From Diospyros lotus (lineage: Eukaryota > Streptophyta > Magnoliopsida > Ericales > Ebenaceae), in the NCBI RefSeq assembly GCF_014633365.1, contig NC_068341.1:23232339-23296338 (forward strand): 64,000 nucleotides of DNA, written 5' to 3'. The position numbers were made by a program, and so were the translations under genes. Of the stretch, positions 36,601-48,600 are shown in pieces (position 1 is the first letter of the stretch; each line of letters starts with the position of its first letter). Under the pieces are notes generated by a model. It saw only the letters and a program-made list of their open reading frames with translations. It did not search any database and was not told where the DNA came from.

Positions 36601-39600
36601 AGAAAGAATTTTTCTCCTATATGCCCTACGACCTCCCCTACCCCTTGGCCCTTTGAGTGAATGGGGAGATTTTGGATGGGGAAGGTTTGAGGAAAGTTTG
36701 GGAGAATTTTGGGGGAAATTAAAGGGAAATTTTATCCATGTAAGTTTGGGCTATGACATAAGCAATCTTGATTCATAGTAGAGGTTAAAGAAGAATATCT
36801 AAGGCAAGTTCTCTTCCTAGTTTTTGCAAGTTCTTATTCCTATCTTGCAAGTTCAGTTTATCCCTCTTCTCAAGTTCATGTTTTTAATTTGCAGGTTCTT
36901 ATTCCTATTAAGGGCAGTTCTTCTTCCTCTTTGTTCCATTTAAGAGGCAAGATCTCAATTTCCTTATTAATATGCAAGCTCTTAGTTCCTGATCTTTTAA
37001 ATTGCAAATTCCTATTACTATTTTGCAAGTTCTTCTCCTATTTTACAAGTTAAATTCATCTTTCCTCAAGTTTATATTTTAAATTGCAAATTCCATATTT
37101 ATCTCTTGTTATTGTAAGATCCTACTTCTTAATTTTCAAAAATTGCAAGTTATTTCCTATTTTACAAGTTATTTCCTCTTTGCTAGTAAATTATCCCACG
37201 ATTTACATTTATACTTATTGAGTCTCAAATAGGGTTTTGTATCACCCTATCTTTTCTTGGGAATGATGCTTTATTGTGGACATGTAAGGGTTTGATGTTG
37301 TCTTGCATGAAGGTTGCCCTATTACTTTGTTAAATTGCATGCCAGTTATATATGAAAAGTTATTGCGAATATGCATGTTATGATAATGCATGAAGCATAT
37401 GCATGAAATGATTTTTAAAAATATGTAAAGGCCTCAAGATGCGCCCAGCGGACGAGTTCACAGGATACATCCGCAGCGAAAGTGTTGAGCTCAAAGTTGG
37501 ACTTCGGTCCCATGTTTATAGTTCTAAAAAATACTGCATATGAGCATGGATGCATGTATCATCATTTTATCATGTGAAAGTACCCTAAATGGCATTCATG
37601 TCTCTTTTGCTTCTTGATACCCATGACTTATGCTCGTTTTCTTCCAGTTATACTTGCTGGGCCTTGTGGCTCATGTTTGCTTGCATCATTCTAGGTAAGG
37701 GTAAGGCTAAAGTAGATGGCGAGCCAAGTGAGACAGGATCCATGGGGTAGCAGTGTGTATAGAGCCATCTCAATCAAAGGTCCTTGGGGGGTGTTTTGTG
37801 GTGTGTAATATTAAGTTATGTTTGTTTATGTTTTAGGTTGTACCCTTGAGGGGATATGGTGGGTTGTGAACCCTAATAAGGTGTGTAATATTAAGTTACA
37901 TTATGGGTATGTGGACTCGAATGTATTTGTCTATGAGTAAAAATGTATGAGTGTGACTTCCGTTGTCAATATCAAGGAGGATGTGTAATGTTTTAATGGG
38001 TTTTGGCATTTATGTCATCTTGTTGTGGGTCCCTGGTTAGGGGCGCCTACAGAGGGAATGGGCAAGTGCCCAAAACCGAATGAAACAATATGCTGACAAG
38101 AAGAGGAGCGAACAAAATTTCTCAGTTAGGGACCGGGTCTATCTGAAACTGAGGCAAGCACAATTAAAGACTGTCTCCCCAAAGGCAATGTCCAAACTCA
38201 GTCCCAAGTTCTATGAGCCGTATAAGGTGTTAGCTCGGGTGGGCAAAGCGGCGTACAGACTACAACTACCAGCAAAGACCTCCATCCATCTAGTTTTTCA
38301 TGTCTCTCTCCTCAAACCCTCTCCTGGCACTAGCCCGGTGAGTGCAACCCTACCTCCGGCTATCCCAGCATCCCAACAAGTAGCTGAGCCTATCGCTATC
38401 ATGGGCAAGAGAGTGATTTACAAACAAAAACTACCCCTTACACAGGTGTTGGTCTGCTGGTCCACCCTTCATCCGGAAAACAACACATGGGAGTATTTAC
38501 CAGACTTATTCCAACAATTTCCGAGAGCAATCGGACTCCTCTAAACTCTTCTTGAGGACAAGAAGAATTCCACGGGGAGGGAAATTATCACGTGATAAGA
38601 GCAAGGAAGGGCAACCGGGTAAGGGTCTATTAGTAGAAGGGGGTAACATTGTAATAAAGGAGATAGGCGGTTAGAAGTATAGAAGTATGTAGAAGCTTGG
38701 TAGTCAGCCACATGCATTTCAAATGTTGGTGCCACTCCTTGAGGAGGGTATATAAGCCAACACACGCTGCTGAAGCATATCATCTTGGAATAGAATTGGA
38801 TCATATTTTCCCTCTCTTATTCTCTCGATTCTCTCTCTCTCTCTCTCTCTCTTCCCTGAATTTCTTTCTCTTCCGGTTCATAATTCCCAGGCAATTCATT
38901 CTAAATTGCGGGAGAGGCTTTTGTCAGAATAGAGATCTGACAGCATATAACACAAATATTCATTTAAATATCTTATGTATAAGCAAAGAAGAATAGAGCA
39001 TGCACAAAGTTCAAGAATCCTATCATTTAAACAGAAATATTCAGGATTGACCCATAATTTCCTATTGCAATTGATCTAGAGATTCAAGCCATGCACCATC
39101 ACACAATTATTTGAAAAGCAAATCACACTCACCCATCCTGGAGGCAACTTTCCAAGTGCTATCTTTTGAGTTGAAGTCTCCAACTTCTGAAATGTAAAAT
39201 TCCAGAGAAACCTTTACTACGTGACTGAATAGGATACCTTGATAAGCAAAATGATAAATTTACATAATATCCAAACAAATTAGGAAGGGAAAGAAAGAAG
39301 AGAAGCCAACATTGGAAGAAATTGGATCTTTCAATGTCAAATGTAGGTATAAATTTGAAAACAACTAAGCTGATCTAAACTGTTGCAGATCCTACAAGAC
39401 TAAAGGCCCTTCAACCAAGGCTTCAGCCTCACAGAAGCACCTAAAACAGAAAGAAGAATAAGTAATAGTTACTTGCATTTTCAAGTGAAGGATTCCCTTT
39501 AGCTTGCTCATCTTTCAGAATACCCCGTGCTCTCAACTTCTCTTTTAGGAACTCAGGCAACTCTTTGGCAGCAGGCCTCTGCCCCAACTCTCCATCAATT

Positions 39601-42600
39601 TCAGGAATTCCTTCTCCTATCTCCTGCCCAATACTTCTGGAATTACCTAAAGTGTAACAGCACATGAAATTATTAATTCCTGACATAGATAATAAATAAA
39701 ACTTTTAAGCATTATAATCTTACTGGAGGTAACAATACAAGGCTTTGGACCACTGTTATAGGCTCCTCCACCTGGTACACCATACCCATTGCCAATCTCC
39801 ACGTTACCTGACAAGAAGGCAAAAAACTTTAACCATGGGGTGATAACAAGTATTTGGATCTAACCAAATGTTAATAATGTTATGGATCCAATGTGATTAC
39901 GAACTTCATTAAATCTTAGATATTTACCAATTTGAAGACATATATTTAGTTGTAAGCAACTCAAGGAGTTGCAAACAAACAGTTCCAGCATTGAGCCTGG
40001 TATTTAGTAAATGAGGTCCTGAGATTGAAGTACAGGAAGAATTGTGTGCAATTACAACCATCACAAGCCTTAATTCCACTAGGTGGGGTTGGCTAAATTG
40101 TGTTCAATTTTTTGGTTAAAATACAACAAAATGCTGATGGCTATTACCGAGAACAATGACCTAGATACCTTTGGAATGTTACTGCTCATACATGAAAATT
40201 GAGTAAGCAGAAGTATTACAAGGGATCTAAACCAGTTGATTACTCTGAATTCACAATTACTCTTGTTAATCCATATAACACAATTGAATCAGTGCATTAC
40301 TCACTTAGCCAGGCCAATTGTGAAGGTCAAAAATGTCAACCTAAAAAACTGGAGAAACTTTAGAATTGCATTGCCTTAAAGTCGGAAAGCCCTCTATAGC
40401 TCATTGAAATAAGGTAAATTCTTGAAAGCTTACTAGAGAATTTATTGAATCCGAATGGAGCTATTTATACAAGGTAAAATATCTACTCTATCTCCTAGAA
40501 AATAGGAGCAAATTCAAATTTAGATAGCAGTAACTAATATTCAAAACATGTTGGCCATTATCTTCTGATTTCAATCTTGAATCTCTCCCTTGAATCTTGG
40601 AGCTTCATCTTATCGTTCAGGCTTCTTTTTTAAATCTTTATCTTATCCAACCACCTTATCTTTCCTTTTTAAACTTGAACACCTAATCTCATCCAACACT
40701 CCCCCCCTCAAGCTGGAGAATAGAAACTAGTCATTCCCAACTTGCCAATTAGCAATTCAAAACCTGATCTTGCATGGCTTTTGTAAGCACATCAGCCACT
40801 TGACTTGTAGGAATATAGGAGAGGGTAATTCCTCTTTCCTCAATTTCCCTCTTTATAAAACTTCAATCTATTCTCACATGCTTCATGCAATCATGCTGAA
40901 CTGGATTTTTAACAATACTAATCGTTGATTTACTATCACTATACACCTTCGTTTGCTGTGACAAAAGAATATATAAGTCTTCCATCAGCCTTTCTACTTC
41001 ACAAATTTCTTGAGCTGTAGCTCGAAATTCTGCCTCAGCACAGTTGCAGGCAACAACTGACTACTTCTTACTTCTCCATGCAATCACATTTCCCCATATT
41101 TTGGTACAATAACCTGAAGTTGATCAGCCATCTTCAATAGACCTTACCCAATCTGCATCAACAAAGCCCTCAATACCCTTCTCCTCAATTTTCTGAAATA
41201 GTAATCCTTTTCCAGGTGTCCCTTTTAGATACCTTAGGACATGAAACACAACATTCATATGTCTTTGAGTGGGAGAATTCATATATTGACTTATCACACT
41301 CACTACATAGGCTATGTTCGGCCTTGTAGGGGACAAGTAGATTAATTTTCTGACCAACTGTTAGTATCTTTCCTTTTCTGCTAGGGCATCATCATTAATT
41401 TCTCTAGATTTCTAGTTCTTTTCTAGGGGTGTTCCGGTAGGTCTACACCCTAACATTCCTGTTTCTTTCAATAAATCCATTGTATATTTTCTCTATGAGA
41501 TGACTAGACCTTCTTTACTCCGAGCCACCTCCATTCCTAGGAAATGCCTCATTGTTCCTAGGTCTTTGACTTCAAATTCATCTCTCAATTGCTTCTTCAA
41601 GCTCTCTATTGCTTGCATATCATCTCTTGTCACTATAATATTATCCACATAGACAATTAATATAGCCTTCCTTCCATTTGTTGTGTGTTTTATGAACAAA
41701 GTAGGGTCTGTCTGCCCCTGTTTATACCCTAACTGATTTAGGGTCATGCTAAACTTCTTAAACAAAGCTCTTGGTGATTGCTTTAACCCATATACAAACC
41801 TCTTAAGTTTACAAACCTTTCCATTGTCAACTTCATGCTCAAAACCAAGAGGAACTCGCATATATATCTCCTCATCCAAATCTCTATTAAGAAAGGCATT
41901 TTTAATATTAACAGTAATAGAGAGTAATACCTTAATAGAATTTAGCTTAGCCACAAGAGAAAATGTCTCTTCATAGTCAATCCCATAAGTTTGTGTGAAC
42001 CTGACATGTACTTAGGGTTTACCTAGTGTTTGAATTGGCAGCCGAAAGGATCAGATAGAGCTAAGTCCAAGAATAGAGGGAATTAAGGGAAGATTGGACA
42101 GAAATGGGGAAGAATTTAGAGAGAAATGAGGGAGAGTAATAGAGAGAAACGAGAGGGAGATTGGAGAGAAATCTAAAGAGAAAAAAATGAGAATTTCATT
42201 CAATCAATTCAAGCATAATCTTCCATCCTCAGTTGTGGCTTATATATAGCCTAACAACCTCCCACTTGCCCCAATGTGCAATGTAACAAACAACCCAACT
42301 ACCTATTAGATAAAGACAAAGCCCTGTAACAGAAAATACAAAAGGAAATGTAAACTCCTACTATTATATTTACTAATCTATCATTGGAAAATCCTTAGGG
42401 TCATGACAATTCCCCCCCTCCTTGAGAGAGTTCTTATCCCCAAGAACTTGCAGTAAGTAGCCATTGTTTCATCCAATTCTCACCTTCTCTATCTGATTTA
42501 TCTTTCTTTCTTTCTTTCTCCTTTTAGGCCTTTTCTTCTTTCTCATCCTTAAGTGTCCAAGATCAATCCTAGTCGTAATTTGGCCTAGAACTTCAATAAG

Positions 42601-45600
42601 AGCAACTTGAAAAGAGTTCAAGTTCAATACACCTTCTACAATAGTTGTCCAATCAAGATTAGTCTCCACTTTAAGAACACAATCAGCCATTGGCTCATCC
42701 CACCTTGCAGTAGACAGCAACTTGGATTTTTCAGTAGGGGCAAAAACCAACACAGTAACGAGAGCTTTGTTTTCTTCAGCAAAACCTTCAACTTCTTCAG
42801 CTATCCCCCTTAGCTTTCCTCCAACTAGTGTTGTCTTCACCTTCTCGTTGCCTATTTTAACCCAAGTCAGGGGCGACTCAACTTGCTTTTGAACCAAAGT
42901 CCCATTGAAAGAATGTCTTTTCTCAACCTCCAACTTCTTCCTTAATGCCGGTCCAAGTTCATCAACCTTAGAATCAGTTTCGTAGAGCCAATATACGATT
43001 GTTCAGGTCCTAATTGTTCAATCAAACCTTCTTCAACTGCATGTGGACCTTCACAAGATAGATGTTACAGGCCTTGCCATTCTCAGCTCCAGCCTATTTA
43101 ATAATCAGCTTATCTAATGGATCCATGTTTTGTTCCAAATCTGATTGTTTATAACAATCAGATTTCAGTAAGTCCAAAATATGAGGAAAGGCTCCAACAC
43201 CATCATTCGCACCGATGGATAGTCCTTCAGTTGGATTTGTCTGATCCCATGTTGTTCCATCAGCATCTCTATCTCTCGATTTCTTTTTCAGTGCTTCCAA
43301 CGTTAATTCATGGAGCCTAGCACTATCAGCAGCATGCTTGAGAGTCCTGGGCTAAAGAACCGTCACCATTGGCCTCAACTCTTCGTTCAAACCAATTATG
43401 AAGCTGGAAATGAAATAGGCCTCTATCAAATAGGGGTTATGATTGAGCATCAAGGCCATTAGTTCTTCAAACCTCAATTGGTACTCCATCACTGACCTGT
43501 CATGTCCCTAGGAGGATTAGAAGGGTAATATTGTGATAGGGATATAATAAAGGGGTAATATTGTAATAGGTTTATATTAGTTTGTTAGAAGATATTTGGT
43601 TGTTTGTTAGAAGCACATGGGTGCTGTTAGAAATTAGTTAAGGAGCTACCTATGCCTAAAAAAGGTCCATTGTAAGAGGAGATGATGATGCTTGAATTGA
43701 TTAGTGAAACTCTCATTTTCCTCTCTAAATTTCTCTCCATTCTCCCTCTCATTTCTCTTAACTTTCTCCCTAATTCTGTTCAATCTCCCCCTTCATTTCT
43801 TCTCTATCCTTCCCCAAATTCCTTCCAATTCCTTCTAAGACCCTAGCTAAACCCTAGGGTCATGACAAATTGGTATCAGAGCTACCGTTCCTCGGCGGTT
43901 CTCTCTGTTAAGTAAATTCCAACGAATACAAGGACTCCAACGAGTTTCCTTGGTTACGGTGTGATAAGCGTGATCGAAGCAAAGCCTCGAGTGATTTTCA
44001 GCAAGCCAGATTAGCATCGATCAAACGAGGAGATCATTTCAGTCATTCAGATCTGACTTGTCCGTACGCTGAAGCAAAGCTAGGCGAATTCAGCTTCCCA
44101 GGAGTCCGACGAAAGAATGGCTCTTGGCTTGAGAATTCCGAGAGTGTGTTCGAGTCTTGAAGACGAAGCCGACCATTGACGCTTGGCCACGAATTTCAAA
44201 TGAGTATTGCCCGAAGTGGAAAGGAACATAGCTTCAATGGATTTGGAAGCCAAGTCGTAAGCTACTGCAACCATCGAATTCTCAATTCCGCAGAATTTCG
44301 TTGGTTGCATCACAGTCGCTCAAGGAAGGCGAGCAGCCAATACGATTCCAGATGCAATTCCTAGAGATCTGGCGCAATTCAAATATTCTGGTGCATTTGA
44401 CGTTCGAGACAGAGAAACAACCAGGAGATTTTTGGTTGAATCTCGGAATCGATTCCGATGACTCTCTGTTGGATCGATCAAGCAGAGATTCAAGGTGATT
44501 TCTAAGAATTCAAAGAACTCGTTGGTAGCCACGACGGACACCAATCCACGGTAGGTGTCGACGTTGACCGCGATGCAGTGGGTTGCACTCTAGAGTGTCT
44601 CAATACAGTGGGTGTTGTGATTTGGACTCGGGAGTGGGTGTAGTGATTGAACTAGCAGTGAATTCTAGTGATTTTGGAATCAGAAGCGATTACAAATTGT
44701 GTTGGGAGCCTTGGACTGTGATTGGGCGGTAGCTGTTCTTTGGCTGCGATTTTGATTTGAGTTGAAGGCAGGGAAATCAGTTTCCATAGTTAAGGTCCAG
44801 GTTGAGAAGGCTTGAAGGCGACTTGGCCTAGCAGGTCCAACGGTGTTTTCGGCAACTCCGATGAATTGATTGAGCAGCAAATTCTAGAGTCCAGTGAGTT
44901 AATGGAATTGGAAGTTCTGATAACTACTCATTGATCACTTTCCTAAGGTTATAGAGATTGAGCTTGGGCTGATAGCTGAGGCCGAACGCGGAAGGAAAAG
45001 CAGATTCGAGCCCAGCCGATTCCAGTGGTGAAGCCGGCAATCAGTGTTTGAATTTCTGCAAGCGTAATAGGAGGTGATTCCAATCAAATTCTAGGTTGCT
45101 AGTAAGGTAAACAAAGGGTAATTTTGACTTTGAATTCTGGTTAACTTTGTTTGAATTGGAAAGACAAAGAAGAGCAGTATGTATATAGCTCCTTGGTCTT
45201 CAAAGTATGGTGATTGTGAAAAATCGACTAAGGGAAGCAGGGTACACAAAAAACAAAAGGGGTCTCAATTGCAGGCGAATGATGTTGCATTTTCAGTGGT
45301 TAATTTTCAAGCAAGAGAGCAACCTCAATTGCAGCGGAAGAGTGCTTCATTTTTAGTGGGATGTCCTACTCGAGAGGTTTTGGGAAGTAGTGCCCACATC
45401 AGACAATCAGATCCTCAATGGCAACAAAAAAATGCTGCATTTTCAGTTGACCAGAAGCATCAAACATGGGGAAAAGATTTTGAGAAGGAGATCAGCCAAG
45501 GGGACAAGGAAAAAAGAAGCGGGATTGATGAAGAGTGCGAGAAATTTGACCGTATTTTCCACGAGAAGCTGCAAGAGTTTGCGATGATACTAATCAAGAA

Positions 45601-48600
45601 GTATCAGTACAACTTCCCCGCTGAATACTTCGATGATTATCGCGGGAGTTTTAACAAAGACGAATTCCTTAAAATAGAGCTGTTGAAGGAGAAATTGAGG
45701 AGGCGGGAAGCAGATTCATTGCTCACCTCCAATGTTGAGCAGAAGAAGTATATCGGTTTAGGTGAAATTGACAAGGAAGATGCCAACTCATTACCCTCGT
45801 TAGCTAGTGCATGGGTTGAAGGATTTGGGGGTATTTTGGATCAGAAGTTTGTGAGAAATGGAATAGCATTGGATCAAGAAAATCTGACTGAAGGACCCTC
45901 AATCTACATAGATATTAGGGCTGGAATCCTTCCTCCTATTTTGGACCTACCAAAAGCTAAGGATTCTTTGGCTTGGGGTAAAATGGGCAACGAGAAGGTG
46001 GAGAGGGCTGAGGAGTACATGGAAGAAGAGGGTGAGGAAGAGGAATTGTAATAGGCTTATATTAGTTTGTTAGGAGATATTTGGTTGTTTGTTAGGAGCA
46101 CATGGGTGCTGTTAGAAATTAGTTAAGGAGCTACCTATACCTATAAAAAGGTCCATTGTAAGAGGAGATGATGCTTGAATTGATTAGTGAAACTCTCATT
46201 TTCCTCTCTAAATTTCTCTCCAATCTCCCTCTCATTTCTCTTAACTTTCTCCCTAATTTTGTTCAATCTCCCCCTTCATTTATTCTCTGTGCTTCCCCAA
46301 ATTCCTTCCAATTCCTTCTAAGACCCTAGCTAAACCCTAGGGTCATGACATGACCTACCTGCCTAATTTTGTTAAACTCTTCCACCATATTAGACAAGCC
46401 CCAATCTCCAAACCTCTCCTTAGGCTACCCTATTTTAAGGGACTCCTCTTGGTTAAAACTTCCGTAATAATCATCTAAAAGATTTCTTCTCGGTTTATCG
46501 AAGAATTTAGCGAAAAAGCTGACGTTATACCTCTTAGTCAACATCCTTGCAAGCTCCTGCATCTACTCTCATAGTACACAGCCCCTATTCCATGCACAAT
46601 TCGTGTATCACTTTTCTTGTTTCCTTGTCCAATCGACCGGACTCATTATCAAATTTCTTTTCCCCTATCTCGTGATTTTGGCCAAAATCTTCATGATTTC
46701 TACCTCCAACTGAAAATGTAGCCTTCTTCTGCTGCAATTGAGACCCCATTTGTTTCATGTGTGCCTTACTCCCCATGGCCGACATCTCACAAACATGACA
46801 CTTCAAAGACCAAGGGGTAAGGGTTCTGTACATACCGCTACTCTTCAAACAAATTAACCAAAATTCAAAGCCAAAATTAACCTTTGTTTGCCTTGACTTG
46901 CAGCCTAGAATTCGATTGGAATCAACTCCTACGGAATCCTCTTCACTGATTCGCTGATTTTAGTTGTTGGACTTCTAATCACTGAAATTGATTGCCCCGG
47001 CCTTCAACTCGAATCTATCAGAACCGCCGAAGTTCACTAGGATCTGCTTCGCACTTCCACTTTGCAAGATTACCAGATTTCACAACCGAGAGTCGTAGAA
47101 TTCTGCTCCGGAACTTGCTGTATGAGTCGTCCAAAGCACTGTCAAAGCCTATTGGCCCAGTCACCTTCAAATTTCCCAACCTTAATTTCAGCTAACACTG
47201 CCCTCCTCTTGCATCAAAATTAATTCCTAGATTCAACCAAAAATCACTTGGTTGCTTCTCTATCTCAAACGCCAAACTTCACCGAAACAGTCAGAATTGC
47301 ACATTGGAATCGCTTGAGCTGCTCACTTCCCTTGATTAACTTTAAGGATGCCAAGATGCACAACCAAGAATTAACCTCCCCCTTCTTGAATCGCAACTAT
47401 AGTGGCCGAAGTCCCTCGTTTCTTTTGCAGCTAAGGAATTTTGCACAATTTGAATCGAAAGCCTAGATTACTCCTGTGACTTGATCGATCTCTACTTCCC
47501 TTAAATTGAATTGAAACCACAGTCAAGGCTAAATGGATCTACTACTAGAACCGAAATTATCAGTCAAAAATCAACCTCTCGCTTCGCTTCCAAGTGCGCA
47601 TCAATAGTTACCAGAATTCACCTTACTAAATCACACTCTTGTCTAGTTCGCATTTCGTTCCGATTGCGCATGCAACGACCAAATCTAAAACCCCAATTGA
47701 AATCACAAGTCCTGTCTCACCTTCAAAATCGCGATAGCCAAGATTGATCGACTGCCTTGTTCACATGCACGCCTTTCTTCTCGCTATCTCCTTTCACTCA
47801 AAGTGAACTCAAGTTCGCCAGTGTAATCATCGATGTAATCGCTACCCAATCACCGACCATTGGACCAATGGAGTAGCCTCAAGCCCCACTACCTCAATCG
47901 CATACTTCCTTTAAACTCTCCTGCCTGAGTCGCCTGAGTCCACGACAATTGCAGCTTATATCGTCGGACTGCTTCACCCTCCGATGGACTCACGCCCCTT
48001 CGAAACATCCACTACTGTCCGCTTAACTCTCCGACGAATTGCCACTTCTCATGAACAACGTTTGTTCGCGTCACCCTACTGTCCACTTCTCACAAACAAC
48101 GGTCGTACGCTTCTCCAGCGTGCTCGTCAGTCGACCCACCCCCATCCGACTGCAAGACAGCCGGTTATAGTCAGAACCACCTTCCGATCCAAATAAGCAG
48201 CACACCGCTGAGCCCCAATCGGATTCGCCTTCAAATCGGAGCCGCAACAGAAACACAGCCGAGGATGGTACTGCTCTCATAGATGTTAAAGGCGTGCCTA
48301 AGCACAAGGCGCCTTAAGGCACCAGTTCGACGCCTCAACTGGGCCGAGGCGACTCATTTTCCAGGAGGTGCTGGCCTTACACGACGAGGTGCCAGGGCGT
48401 GAAGCGCGCCTTTAACATCTACGGCCTACCACATAGATGTTAATTTTTTGCCTTTAATTTTTTGCATTGTTTGGATGATTTTGCCCTGTATATAAAAAAG
48501 CCACCAACTCTCTTTTTAATCCTCTCTCTTCTATCTCTGCAAACCAGCTACTGTCCACCACCATCTTGTCTAATTTCTTCTTCTTCTTCTTCTTCTTCTT

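Larger units (their letters stand above)
28820..38942 (+). mobile_element. TE4: Ty3/gypsy chromovirus-type element, TSD GCATA, with two nested insertions
   Basis: LTRs are 28820-29141 and 38586-38942; GCATA is duplicated at 28815-28819 and 38943-38947. The primer-binding site TGGTATCAGAGC starts at 29145. Gag, protease end, reverse transcriptase, RNase H, integrase and a chromodomain-like C-terminus follow. A hAT transposon splits reverse transcriptase and a solo LTR splits the integrase end. Removing both gives about 4.5 kb of Ty3 element. It lies in intron 7, antisense to the host gene. Confidence 0.95.
43498..46350 (+). mobile_element. TE5b: non-autonomous LTR element, + strand, TSD TGACC, nested in TE5a
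   Basis: The 5' LTR 43498-43867 begins TGTCATGTCCCTAGG and ends AGGGTCATGACA, followed by the primer-binding site TTGGTATCAGAGC. The 3' LTR ends identically at 46350 but lacks its first 62 bases. TGACC is duplicated at 43493-43497 and 46351-46355. The interior has a 1.3 kb leader and one 290-codon frame. The protein is related to TE5a, so a family member has inserted into another, in opposite orientation. Confidence 0.9.

Noticed and set aside
36480..36601. GC-rich GCGCGCGCC block as a possible CpG promoter
   Set aside because: It lies inside a solo LTR with matching target duplication; no host gene starts here.
28820..38942. Integrated pararetrovirus
   Set aside because: LTRs, target duplication, integrase and chromodomain-like tail show a Ty3 element; no movement or coat protein motif is seen.
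47984..48307. Overlapping short frames on both strands
   Set aside because: GC-rich leader of TE5a, with no motif and no similarity to the TE5b frame.
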